26,529 bases of DNA from JACKAN01 sp964502735. Lineage in GTDB: Bacteria > Bdellovibrionota > Bdellovibrionia > Bdellovibrionales > UBA1609. The stretch spans positions 1-26,529 of the forward strand of contig CAZCYD010000043.1 in assembly GCA_964502735.1 (NCBI GenBank). Direction: 5' to 3'. The notes beneath the pieces were generated by a model. It had not been told where the DNA came from. It did not search any database and worked only from the letters and a program-made list of their open reading frames with translations. Each line of letters starts with the position of its first letter. Position 1 is the stretch's first letter. This document shows positions 13,374 to 21,888 of this stretch, piece after piece. A program made the position numbers and the translations under genes.

Positions 13374-15206
13374 ATGATAGGTAGTCAAATCTCCTTATTT
13401 TTAGGGTTCGTTTTGGTAGCGTTAAGTGGTGCGGGCTGTTCTAGCTTGGGGCGTCTTGAAAAGGCGCTATTCAAGGACTCTACACTTAGCAATTTAAATC
13501 CGGCACCGAGTCAGATGTCGCCACCAGGAAGTGGGGGAGCGGCTCAAATTATTGATCCGACATATAATCAAACTCAGGCGGATTATCACTTTACTCTTGC
13601 TGAGGCGCTGAGTTTAGATGGGCAAACACAAAAGGCCATAGAGGCCTTTAAATTAACATTGATTTATGATCCCAATTCTTCTGTCGTAAGATTGCGCTTA
13701 GCTGCAGAGTATATAAGGCAGGGCATGATTAGTGAGGCCATAGAGCAGGCGGAGTTAGCTATACAGCAAGACCCTAGCTCCCTAGATGGAAGATTACTAC
13801 TGGCGGGCTTGTACTCAACTATCAGAATGTACGACTTAGCTCTTAAACAATATAACTACCTATCCATACAGTACCCAGAAAATTTGGAGATTCCTCTTTA
13901 TAAGGGGGCTCTATTTGCGGAACAAAAGCGCTTTAAAGAGGCTGAAGAAGTTTTTTTAAGTTTAGCTCAACATCCCGAAAATAAGAGTCCATCAAAAGCC
14001 TATTTCTATCTGGGTCGAGTGCAGACTCAGCAAAAGGGCATGGAAAATTATAAAAGGGCAGAAAGGACTTTCTTGAAAGCAATTGCGCTTGAGCCCGAGA
14101 GCGTTGAGTACGTGATGGCGCTGGCAAAACTGTACGAGAGAATGCAAATGCCTAAGTCCGCCTTTACTCTTTTGGTTTCTTATCAAGATAAATTTGGCCC
14201 CAAAAAAGCTGTGGCCAGGACTTTAAGTACAATATATCTAGAAAATGAAGACTATCCAAAGGCCTTAAAGGAACTCGAGAATCTAGAGAATTTTGAACCT
14301 GATAACTTAAATGTTAAGGTCAAAGTTGCGTTGATTTATATAGAGCAAAAACAGTATGAGGAGGCCATCGCAAAACTTGAGGAGATTATTCGAGTTGCGC
14401 CTGAGTCCGATAAAATTCGTTTTTATCTTGGCGCGGTCTACGAAGAGGTAAAAAACTTTAAGTCAGCTTTGTACCATTTTAGCTATATTTCCGCAGTTAG
14501 TCCTTATTATTCAGAGTCGATTGTTCATGTGGCCTATTTGCACAAATTATTGGGCGACTTAAATAAAGCTCTGCAAACTATTGAGACGGCAATTACTGAG
14601 AAGCAGGACGTTCCTCAGTTTTATACATTCTACGCTTCACTGCTAGATGAGGTTAAAGACTACGACAAGGCTATAAAAATGTTAATAGGTGCTGTCGAGA
14701 AATTTCCTGAGCACGCACAGTTGAGGTTTTTTCTGGGTTCTATGTGGGACCGCAAAGGAGACAAAAAGACCTCTGTTTTCCATATGAAAAAAGTTTTGGA
14801 TATAGACGAAAACCATGTTCAAGCTCTTAACTTCTTAGCCTATACAATGGCAGAAGAGGGGAAAGACTTAGACGAGGCTGAGCGCTTGGCTTTCCGAGCC
14901 TTAGATGGAAGTCCAGACGATGGCTACATACTAGACACGGTTGGTTGGATTAAATATAAAAAGGGGCAGTACGAGGACGCAATAAAATACCTAGAGGCTG
15001 CGCACAAATTGGCTGATAAAGAGAGTATTATAGCGGAGCATTTAGGTGACGCTTACTTTCGTCATGACCTTGTCGACAAGGCGAGAAAAATGTACTTAAA
15101 GGCGGTTTCTGTTGCCGAGGATGCCAGCCGAGTTCAGGAAATTCGAACTAAGATTTCCAATATTGACAGACAAATCGATTTGCGTCGACCAGCATCAGAG
15201 AGATAG
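13374..15206 (+). CDS. Large TPR-repeat lipoprotein
   Basis: A 610-residue protein with an N-terminal signal sequence and probable lipidation at Cys22 (ALSGAGC; the lipobox is imperfect). From about residue 65 to 600 it consists almost entirely of tetratricopeptide repeats, for example ADYHFTLAEALSLDGQTQKAIEAFKLTLIYDPN, LEELENLENFEPDN-type units and AIKYLEAAHKLADKESIIAEHLGDAYF. TPR solenoids scaffold protein complexes; a periplasmic or outer-membrane location is expected. In other deltaproteobacteria similar TPR lipoproteins neighbour LolB-like genes, and here a LolB/DUF4292-like lipoprotein lies immediately downstream in convergent orientation. The start ATG lacks a clear ribosome-binding site. 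The partner is unknown. Confidence 0.82.
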   Translation: MIGSQISLFLGFVLVALSGAGCSSLGRLEKALFKDSTLSNLNPAPSQMSPPGSGGAAQIIDPTYNQTQADYHFTLAEALSLDGQTQKAIEAFKLTLIYDPNSSVVRLRLAAEYIRQGMISEAIEQAELAIQQDPSSLDGRLLLAGLYSTIRMYDLALKQYNYLSIQYPENLEIPLYKGALFAEQKRFKEAEEVFLSLAQHPENKSPSKAYFYLGRVQTQQKGMENYKRAERTFLKAIALEPESVEYVMALAKLYERMQMPKSAFTLLVSYQDKFGPKKAVARTLSTIYLENEDYPKALKELENLENFEPDNLNVKVKVALIYIEQKQYEEAIAKLEEIIRVAPESDKIRFYLGAVYEEVKNFKSALYHFSYISAVSPYYSESIVHVAYLHKLLGDLNKALQTIETAITEKQDVPQFYTFYASLLDEVKDYDKAIKMLIGAVEKFPEHAQLRFFLGSMWDRKGDKKTSVFHMKKVLDIDENHVQALNFLAYTMAEEGKDLDEAERLAFRALDGSPDDGYILDTVGWIKYKKGQYEDAIKYLEAAHKLADKESIIAEHLGDAYFRHDLVDKARKMYLKAVSVAEDASRVQEIRTKISNIDRQIDLRRPASER

Positions 15207-15222
15207 TTGGCATTAACATCTT

Positions 15223-15840
15223 TTATTTAATTTTATAAGTCGAAAAACCTTTAGGAACTTTTAACTTAAAAACTTTATCGGCATTGGACACTGGCGAATT
15301 AAAAGTTAGAAATTTCATCTGCAATTCAGCAGAAGGATGAGTCACCTTTACGAGTTTTGTTGATTTAGCTCGGTCGCTCCATTCAATTTCTAGATTTGAT
15401 TTTAAATTCTTACAGCTTTCAAGAAAGCCAAGGTCATCGACGGAGCAATTCCAGTCTGGATGTTTAATGGGTACGTCGAATACAATATTATGTAAGATTT
15501 CGGGGTCCATTGGAACTTCAATTAGTGGCTTGAGAGCCTTGGGCTTGGCCTTTCCGTGAATGTATTTTTTGTCAGCTACCATAATATATTCAAGATCATT
15601 GTTATTCATTGCTAAGCTAGCTACATGAAGCCCTGCGGGAGTTGTGACATTCATTCTCAGCGCTTGCATTTGTATGGCGCTGATATCGATGTTAACTATG
15701 TGAGAGTTTCCCTTTTTTAGATCTTTTATTAGGACTTTTGCTGTCCACTCGCCTTCGCTCACCGGAGCAAACTTTTTTTGAGCGGTTTGACATGAGATAA
15801 AAAATAGAGATAGCAAAGGCAAAAGAAATAATTGTTTCAT
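15223..15840 (-). CDS. LolB/DUF4292-like lipoprotein
   Basis: About 205 residues starting at the ATG at 15840 (an upstream in-frame TTG at 15858 would add six residues). The signal peptide ends in LFFISC (Cys17 lipidated). The mature domain resembles the LolB/LppX-like half-barrel seen in DUF4292 proteins: GEWTAKVLIKDLKKGNSHIVNIDI, ALRMNVTTPAGLHVASLAMNNNDLEYI, and YIHGKAKPKALKPLIEVPMDPEILHNIVFDVP. Two cysteines (in WNCSV and ESCKN) could form a disulfide. A LolB-like role in inserting lipoproteins into the outer membrane is possible, but the sequence alone does not prove it. It converges on the TPR lipoprotein with 16 bp between stops. Confidence 0.6.
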   Translation of the reverse strand: MKQLFLLPLLSLFFISCQTAQKKFAPVSEGEWTAKVLIKDLKKGNSHIVNIDISAIQMQALRMNVTTPAGLHVASLAMNNNDLEYIMVADKKYIHGKAKPKALKPLIEVPMDPEILHNIVFDVPIKHPDWNCSVDDLGFLESCKNLKSNLEIEWSDRAKSTKLVKVTHPSAELQMKFLTFNSPVSNADKVFKLKVPKGFSTYKIK

Positions 15841-16214
15841 CTTAAGACACGATCTCAATTCTCATTAATAAAGTCAAATGATCACGGAGCTTCATGATTT
15901 CACACAAATAGTTTTAGAAAATTAAAGTTCTGATTTAATCATATTTCATTCGTCTTAAGTCCTGTGCTATCGACCAAGGTCTGTATTAATATGAGAATCA
16001 TAATAAAAGCGAATTATACAATTAAGAAAACTAACTAATACCAAATTGGGTATGAAAAAATTCTGTTCTCAAATCCAAAATATCACGTGGTCAGCTAATC
16101 GGCAAAAGGGTTAATTCAGAGGGAAAAAAATAAAAAAAATAATTGATACGTTTCTCTGTTATTTCAACCTGTTAAGAGTTATAATGGGAATGACTCTAAG
16201 GAGGGGGGACTTTT
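15841..16214 (+). promoter_or_regulatory. Gene-free regulatory region of the prkA cluster
   Basis: About 370 bp of very AT-rich sequence between divergent genes. It contains a near-palindrome ATACCAAATTGGGTAT (16038-16053, 14 of 16 positions symmetric), a possible operator. TATAAT at 16180-16185 fits a -10 element, but no good -35 hexamer lies 16-18 bp upstream. A very strong Shine-Dalgarno sequence (AAGGAGG, about 16198-16204) precedes the prkA ATG. The poor -35 would fit an activator-dependent or alternative-sigma promoter. Confidence 0.5.
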
Positions 16215-18293
16215 ATGGCAGATACTTTTAATTTTAGAGAGCTTATACAGACATATCAAAATGAAAATAATCATCAAAACTTAACTTGGGTTGGAAGTTT
16301 TGATGATTACGTTAATCTCGTCAGAGAGAACCCCAAAATTACTCGCAACGCCTTTCAAAGAATGTACGACATGATTATGGAGAAGGGGACAGAAGAGTAT
16401 GTTGATGTAAAAAAGCAAATTGTACATTACAAATTTTTTGATGATGAGGACAATAATGGAAGGGATGCTGTTTTTGGCCTCGACATTTCTTTAATGAAGC
16501 TTGTTAATGTCTTAAGGTCTGCTGCCTTAGGGTATGGTACAGAAAAAAGAGTTATACTTCTACATGGTCCCGTAGGAAGTTCAAAATCAACAATCTGCCG
16601 TATGCTTAAAAAAGGGTTGGAAGCTTATTCAAAAACTCCTCAGGGTGCTTTCTACACGTTTGAATGGGTTGATGAGGCCGGAGAGCATGAAGACATTTTT
16701 GGTGAGGGTGTGCGGGTATTTCCCTCTCCCATGCACGAAGAACCATTGTTGCTGATACCTCCAGAAATGAGAGAAAAGTTTTGTGAGCAGATTAATCGCG
16801 GCTCAAAAGATGAGTTTCGTGTTAAGATCGAAGGCGAGATATGCCCCCCTAGTCGCTTTATCTTTAAGGCCCTTTTGGAAAAGTACAATGGTGATATCAA
16901 TCGAGTCTTAAATCACGTGAGAGTTCGTCGGCTTATTCTGAGCGAAGCTGACAGAGTGGGAATTGGAACCTTCCAGCCTAAGGATGAGAAAAATCAAGAT
17001 AGCACTGAACTTACGGGAGATATGAATTATCGCAAAATTGCCGAGTATGGTTCAGACTCAGACCCTCGTGCTTTCAATTTTGATGGGGAATTTAACATTG
17101 CAAACAGAGGATTGATTGAATTCGTTGAGGTGCTTAAACTCGACGTGGCTTTTTTGTATGATCTACTAGGTGCTTCTCAGGAGCACAGAGTTAAACCCAA
17201 AAAATTTGCGCAGACCTATATAGATGAAGTGATTATTGGTCATACGAATGAGCCGGAGTATAGAAAGTTACAAGACAATGAGTTTATGGAAGCTCTGCGA
17301 GATAGAACAGTCAAAATAGACATTCCTTACATTACAAAACTTGGCGAAGAAATGAGAATTTACGAAAAGGATTTTAACTCCAGAATACTTCGTGGTGTAA
17401 GTATTGCGCCTCACACTCTTGAAGTCGCAGCGATGTGGGCCATTTTAACAAGACTTGAAAAACCTAAAAAAGCCAATTTGACGCGTCTTCAAAAATTAAA
17501 ATTGTACAATGGCAAAACTCTGCCAAGCTATACAGAAGACAATATTAAAGAGTTAAGAAAAGAAGCCAAAAGAGAAGGCTTGGATGGTATATCTCCAAGA
17601 TATATTCAAGATAAAATCTCAAATGCCATAGTGATGGCACAGCAGAGCAATAGAGGCTCCGTAAATCCTTTTATGGTTATTAATGAATTGGAATCGGGCT
17701 TAAAGCACCATTCTCTACTTTCAAACGAAGAGCTAAAGGCGGACTATAGAGAACTTCTGGGTGTTGTAAGGCAAGAGTACGAAGAAATTATTAAAGCTGA
17801 GGTACAAAGAGCCATCAGCGCCGATGAGAGTGCTCTCGCTCGGTTGTGTGGCAATTATATTGATAATGTCAAAGCCTACACCCAAAAAGAAAAAGTTCGC
17901 AATCCATTTACAGGTAAGGATGAAGAACCAGATGAGAGAATCATGCGCTCAATTGAAGAGAAAATTGAAATACCAGAATCTAGGAAAGACGACTTCCGTC
18001 GAGAAATTATGAACTATATCGGGGCGATTTCTTTGGAGGGAAAAAAATTCGACTACAAAACAAACGAGAGACTGCACAAGGCCCTTGAGAGAAAATTATT
18101 TGAAGACTCTAAGGACAGTATTAAATTGACCTCTTTGGTTTCTTCAGTGGCAGACAAAGACACTCAGGAAAAAATTGATATCGTTAAAACTAGGCTCATT
18201 AAAGAGTTTGGTTATGATGATGTCTCGGCTACAGATGTTTTACATTATGTGGCTAGTATTTTTGCTAGAGGTGATGTGAAGGATAAGAAATAA
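16215..18293 (+). CDS. prkA: PrkA family serine protein kinase / AAA+ ATPase
   Basis: A 692-residue protein, somewhat longer than the ~640 typical of PrkA/YeaG. The AAA+ P-loop is HGPVGSSKSTICRMLKKGLE (about 117-136), and the motif FEWVDEAGEHEDIFGEG follows. Other conserved segments are RGLIEFVEVLKLD and the C-terminal kinase-related part, with LHYVASIFARGDVK at the end. PrkA is a cytoplasmic AAA+ protein with reported Ser/Thr kinase or protease activity, linked to sporulation in Bacillus and to starvation response in enterobacteria. It leads the conserved prkA - DUF444 - spoVR cluster, 33 bp ahead of the second gene. The Shine-Dalgarno sequence is unusually strong, suggesting high expression. 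Confidence 0.95.
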   Translation: MADTFNFRELIQTYQNENNHQNLTWVGSFDDYVNLVRENPKITRNAFQRMYDMIMEKGTEEYVDVKKQIVHYKFFDDEDNNGRDAVFGLDISLMKLVNVLRSAALGYGTEKRVILLHGPVGSSKSTICRMLKKGLEAYSKTPQGAFYTFEWVDEAGEHEDIFGEGVRVFPSPMHEEPLLLIPPEMREKFCEQINRGSKDEFRVKIEGEICPPSRFIFKALLEKYNGDINRVLNHVRVRRLILSEADRVGIGTFQPKDEKNQDSTELTGDMNYRKIAEYGSDSDPRAFNFDGEFNIANRGLIEFVEVLKLDVAFLYDLLGASQEHRVKPKKFAQTYIDEVIIGHTNEPEYRKLQDNEFMEALRDRTVKIDIPYITKLGEEMRIYEKDFNSRILRGVSIAPHTLEVAAMWAILTRLEKPKKANLTRLQKLKLYNGKTLPSYTEDNIKELRKEAKREGLDGISPRYIQDKISNAIVMAQQSNRGSVNPFMVINELESGLKHHSLLSNEELKADYRELLGVVRQEYEEIIKAEVQRAISADESALARLCGNYIDNVKAYTQKEKVRNPFTGKDEEPDERIMRSIEEKIEIPESRKDDFRREIMNYIGAISLEGKKFDYKTNERLHKALERKLFEDSKDSIKLTSLVSSVADKDTQEKIDIVKTRLIKEFGYDDVSATDVLHYVASIFARGDVKDKK

Positions 18294-18326
18294 TAGATTA
18301 ATTATAACTGATGGATTAGGGTTTTT

Positions 18327-19436
18327 ATGTCGGGAAACAATAGAATTTTAGCCGATCACAATAGATTTAAGGAAATTGTGAGAGGACGTATAAAAAAGGA
18401 CTTTAAAAAATACGTTACTCAGGGCGAAATGATAGGAAAGCAAGAGAACGAATTTGTTAAAATTCCTGTTACTTCTATTGATCTACCAAAATTTCGTTAT
18501 GGTCCAAAACAACAAGGTGGTGTAGGCCAAGGGCAAGGCGAGGCTGGGGATAATATTGACGGTGAACAGGCTCCTGGTCAGGGAGCTGCGGGTAACAATC
18601 CTGGTGAGCATGTTTTAGAGGTCGATATCTCTTTAGAAGAGCTTGCAGATATTTTAGGTGAAGAATTGGAGCTTCCCCGAATTGAACCTAAGGGGCACAA
18701 AAATACCCAGGCGACCTCTCTAAAATACTCTGGCCGTGGACCCATCGGACCGGACAGTTTAAGGCACTTTAAGGCTTCGTATAAGGAGGCTTTAAAAAGA
18801 TCGCTAGCTAGCGGCACGTATGATCCTCAAAAGCCTGTTATTGTTCCCATACGTCGAGATTTTCGCTACAGAACTTATCGCGAAGTCAAAAAACCATTAG
18901 CGAATGCTGTTGTTATTTATATGATGGATGTTTCGGGCTCTATGGGTGATGAACAAAAAGAAATTGTTCGTCTAGAGAGTTTTTGGATTAACACTTGGCT
19001 TAAGCGAAATTACAAAGGTCTTGAAACACGATTTATTATTCACGATGCTGCGGCCAAGGAAGTGGACGAAAAAACGTTTTTTAGCACCAGTGAATCCGGG
19101 GGAACGCTCATTAGTTCTGCCTACAAGCTGTGTCAGAAAGTTATCGAGGCCGACTACCCCAAAAGTGAGTGGAATATTTACCCCTTTCATTTTAGTGATG
19201 GTGACAATTGGTCAGGTGAGGACACAAGGCTTTGTTTAAAACTTTTAAAGGATTATTTTCTTCCGAGTGTGAATATGTTTGGCTATGGGCAAGTGGAAAG
19301 TAAATATGGCAGTGGTCAGTTCATGAAAGATTTAGAAAAAGAATTTAGCGGCGATGAACGTCTGGTTATGAGCAAAATTGAAAACAGAGACAAAATTATG
19401 AGTTCAATTAAAGATTTTCTAGGAAAAGGTAGGTAA
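18327..19436 (+). CDS. DUF444 family protein (YeaH/YhbH-like)
   Basis: A 369-residue protein of the DUF444 family. The N-terminal part (RFKEIVRGRIKKDFKKYVTQGEM) leads to a Gly/Gln-rich linker (about 63-92), then a von Willebrand A-like domain with a metal-coordinating DVSGSMGDEQ (about 201-210) and FHFSDGDNWSGED further on. DUF444 proteins are co-conserved with PrkA and SpoVR and work in the same stress pathway, but their biochemical role is not settled. It is slightly shorter than the E. coli YeaH. TAGGG upstream serves as the ribosome-binding site. Confidence 0.92.
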   Translation: MSGNNRILADHNRFKEIVRGRIKKDFKKYVTQGEMIGKQENEFVKIPVTSIDLPKFRYGPKQQGGVGQGQGEAGDNIDGEQAPGQGAAGNNPGEHVLEVDISLEELADILGEELELPRIEPKGHKNTQATSLKYSGRGPIGPDSLRHFKASYKEALKRSLASGTYDPQKPVIVPIRRDFRYRTYREVKKPLANAVVIYMMDVSGSMGDEQKEIVRLESFWINTWLKRNYKGLETRFIIHDAAAKEVDEKTFFSTSESGGTLISSAYKLCQKVIEADYPKSEWNIYPFHFSDGDNWSGEDTRLCLKLLKDYFLPSVNMFGYGQVESKYGSGQFMKDLEKEFSGDERLVMSKIENRDKIMSSIKDFLGKGR

Positions 19437-19533
19437 AATAAAATCTAAAACTGCATTACTGATGTACAGATGAGATCTGGAAAGTTTTTATTAAAATTTT
19501 TGAATTTAAAAAATATAAAAAAGGTTGGAGCCT

Positions 19534-21060
19534 ATGAAAAAGACAAGTTTAACTCCGGAATTAGAATCGTACAGAGTCCAAATTTGTAAAGTTGCAAAAG
19601 ATGCCGGCCTAGATTTTTATGAGACCATATTCGAGTTGATACCTTATAACACACTTAATGAGATTGCTGCCAGAGGGGGATTCCCGATCCGCTATCCTCA
19701 TTGGCGATTTGGGATGGAGTACGAACAACTCTCCAAGAGTTATGAATACGGATTATCTAAAATTTATGAGCTTGTGATAAATAATGACCCTTGCTACGCG
19801 TATCTTATGGAGGGCAATGAACTCTTAGATCAAAAATTAGTTATGGCCCATGTCTATGGACACTGTGATTTTTTTAAGAACAATATGTGGTTTTCTCAAA
19901 CCAACCGCAAAATGATGGATACGATGGCTAATCACGCCACTCGGGTACGTAGGTACATAGACCGGTATGGCATAGATGTAGTTGAGGATTTTATTGATAA
20001 ATCGTTGAGTTTAGAGAATTTAATAGATCGTCACAAGCCTTATACGAATGTTAAAATTATGACTCCAGAAGATGCAACCAAAAGCAAGTCTAAGGCTTAC
20101 GAAGTTCCTCACCCAGCGGGCAAGCTTAAAGTGCACAGAGAGTACATGGAAAGTTATATTAATCCACCCAACGTTCTCAACGATGTACACAAAAGAGAAC
20201 AAGAAAATAATAAGGCGGCTTTTCCTCCGCATCCGGAGAAGGACATTTTGCTGTTTCTTATTCAGAATGCTCCCTTAGAGGACTGGCAAGCTGATATTTT
20301 GTCCATTATACGAGAAGAGGCTTATTATTTTTCCCCCCAAGGCATGACAAAAATTATGAACGAGGGTTGGGCCTCTTACTGGCACTCAAAACTGATGACC
20401 GAAGAAATCATGAATGACAGTGAAATTATTGATTTTGCTGATCGGCACAGTGGAACTATGGCTATGGCTCCGAATGGTTTTAATCCGTATAAAATTGGCA
20501 TTGAGATTTTTCGCGAAATCGAAGACAGGTGGAACAAGGGCCAGCACGGTAAAGATTGGGAGGAGTGCTCAGATTTAGATGCCAAAAAGAATTGGAACAC
20601 TAATGCTGGAAAGGGTCGAGAAAAGATATTTCAGGTGCGTCGAGACTATAACGATGTCACTTTTATTGACGAGTTTTTAACCGAGGATTTTTGCATCCGC
20701 AACAAGATGTTTGTTTATAAGTATAATAAAAGAACTCACCAGTTTGAGGTCGACACCAGAGATTTTAAGGCCATTAAGGCTAAATTTTTATTTCAACTCA
20801 CAAATTTTGGTCAACCCATTATAAGTGTTATTGATGGAAACTTTCAGAATCGTGGGGAACTTTTACTTGCCCATTTATTTGAGGGAGTGGACATGCAACC
20901 CGACTACATGGAGGCCACGCTCAAAAACTTACAGTCTATATGGGGAAGGCCTGTCAGCTTGGCCACTATGATGGACGGCGAAGGCAAAGTCTTCACGCAC
21001 GATGGAAAAGAAATGGTGGCCACCCCATTCTCGGAACTCCCCAAAGGCGAGCAGCAGTAA
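19534..21060 (+). CDS. spoVR: SpoVR family protein
   Basis: A 508-residue SpoVR/YcgB-like protein. Conserved family segments are visible: DAGLDFYETIFELIPYNTLNEIAARGGFPIRYPHWRFGMEYEQL near the N-terminus, YLMEGNELLDQKLVMAHVYGHCDFFKNN, MTKIMNEGWASYWHSKLM and NPYKIGIEIFREIEDRWNKG. SpoVR is needed for the spore cortex in Bacillus, and its homologue belongs to the RpoS/starvation regulon in enterobacteria; its molecular activity is unclear. The frame opens at a TTG (19525), but the ATG at 19534, preceded by AAGG and GGAG, is the better start. It completes the prkA - DUF444 - spoVR cluster, 97 bp after DUF444. Confidence 0.94.
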   Translation: MKKTSLTPELESYRVQICKVAKDAGLDFYETIFELIPYNTLNEIAARGGFPIRYPHWRFGMEYEQLSKSYEYGLSKIYELVINNDPCYAYLMEGNELLDQKLVMAHVYGHCDFFKNNMWFSQTNRKMMDTMANHATRVRRYIDRYGIDVVEDFIDKSLSLENLIDRHKPYTNVKIMTPEDATKSKSKAYEVPHPAGKLKVHREYMESYINPPNVLNDVHKREQENNKAAFPPHPEKDILLFLIQNAPLEDWQADILSIIREEAYYFSPQGMTKIMNEGWASYWHSKLMTEEIMNDSEIIDFADRHSGTMAMAPNGFNPYKIGIEIFREIEDRWNKGQHGKDWEECSDLDAKKNWNTNAGKGREKIFQVRRDYNDVTFIDEFLTEDFCIRNKMFVYKYNKRTHQFEVDTRDFKAIKAKFLFQLTNFGQPIISVIDGNFQNRGELLLAHLFEGVDMQPDYMEATLKNLQSIWGRPVSLATMMDGEGKVFTHDGKEMVATPFSELPKGEQQ

Positions 21061-21262
21061 TCTAAGTCTTTCCAATATGCTTGCAATGATTTTATAATTA
21101 GACTTCAGACCCAAAAGCTGATTTAAGCTCAGCTGGTTATCAAAGAGAAAGTTGTAAGGGGTTCCCGAGGTGTTGATTGTGGTATTGATGTAGCCTTGCC
21201 AACCCTTATTCACAATGCTCGATTTTTTGATTATCTCAGAATGTTACAGAAACAGAACCATC

Positions 21263-21291
21263 TTGACATTTCATGAAATTTCATGAATACT
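21263..21291 (+). promoter_or_regulatory. Toxin-antitoxin promoter with tandem palindromic operator
   Basis: TTGACA (21263-21268, perfect -35), a 17-bp spacer, and AATACT (21286-21291) as -10. The spacer is two 10-bp units in a row, TTTCATGAAA (21269-21278) and TTTCATGAAT (21279-21288), each palindromic and one helical turn apart. This is a classic site for cooperative binding of a ribbon-helix-helix dimer pair, blocking RNA polymerase. The expected transcription start coincides with the antitoxin ATG at 21299. Confidence 0.75.
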
Positions 21292-21298
21292 ACATTCC

Positions 21299-21511
21299 AT
21301 GAAGGCTAGAAAATTTTCTACCCAAATTGATGAAAAGGTTTTTAAGGACTTAAAGTCTTTTTCTAAAAAGACGGATCGGAGTATTTCCAAAGTGGTTAAC
21401 GAGGCTGTCAAAGAGTATATTGCTAAAACTCAAATTCGCCCAGCGTTCTCCTCAGCTATGGACGAGGTCCTCAATGATCATGAAGAACTCCTTAAGCGCT
21501 TAGCTAAATGA
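21299..21511 (+). CDS. CopG/RHH-type antitoxin
   Basis: A 70-residue protein. The N-terminal half has the ribbon-helix-helix pattern (ARKFSTQIDEKVFKDLKSFSKKTDRSISKVVNEAVKEYI): a beta strand with basic/polar residues and then two helices. The acidic, flexible C-terminal tail (about 45-70) would wrap the toxin. It should autorepress the operon by binding the TTTCATGAAA-type operators just upstream. There is no Shine-Dalgarno sequence, and the predicted transcript begins at or within a base of the ATG, so translation is probably leaderless. It overlaps the toxin gene by 4 nt (ATGA at 21508-21511). Confidence 0.8.
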   Translation: MKARKFSTQIDEKVFKDLKSFSKKTDRSISKVVNEAVKEYIAKTQIRPAFSSAMDEVLNDHEELLKRLAK

Positions 21512-21888
21512 GGTTAACGCTATACCCAACCCTTTATGAAGTTCTAAAGCTGCATGAACAATTAATTGCCAGGTTTGGTGGCTCCCATGGAGTTCGGGAC
21601 TTGGGACTTCTTGAAAGTGCACTCATGAGGCCACAAACCGGATACTATGCTTCACTTTCGCTTGAGGCGGCAGCTCTTCTTCAAAGTCTTTGCCAGAACC
21701 ATTGTTTTATTGATGGAAACAAGCGAGTCGCATTTGCAACGGCAGCGATATTTCTAAGAATGAACGGATACAGACTCAAGGTCGATCCAGACAATGGAGA
21801 AATCTTTCTCATCGAAGAAGTTATAAAAAATCAAACTTCCATTGAAAAAATAGCTGCATGGATTGAACAAAAATTGAATAAATCTTAG
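21508..21888 (+). CDS. doc: Doc-like Fic-fold toxin
   Basis: A 126-residue Doc family protein. The Fic motif HxFx(D/E)GNKR is intact as HCFIDGNKR (about 65-73), preceded by the Doc-typical GVRDLGLLESALMRPQTGYY. Doc phosphorylates elongation factor EF-Tu and stops translation; the second Gly/Asn-Gly of AMP-transferring Fic enzymes is replaced by Lys-Arg here, as in Doc. It overlaps the antitoxin gene by 4 nt. The usual Doc partner is Phd; here the partner is an RHH protein, a less common pairing. The ATG start is within the overlap. Confidence 0.9.
   Translation: MRLTLYPTLYEVLKLHEQLIARFGGSHGVRDLGLLESALMRPQTGYYASLSLEAAALLQSLCQNHCFIDGNKRVAFATAAIFLRMNGYRLKVDPDNGEIFLIEEVIKNQTSIEKIAAWIEQKLNKS

Noticed and set aside
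20929..21213. 94-residue minus-strand open frame over the end of spoVR
   Set aside because: Half lies antisense to the conserved spoVR coding region, and the remainder shows no recognisable motif.
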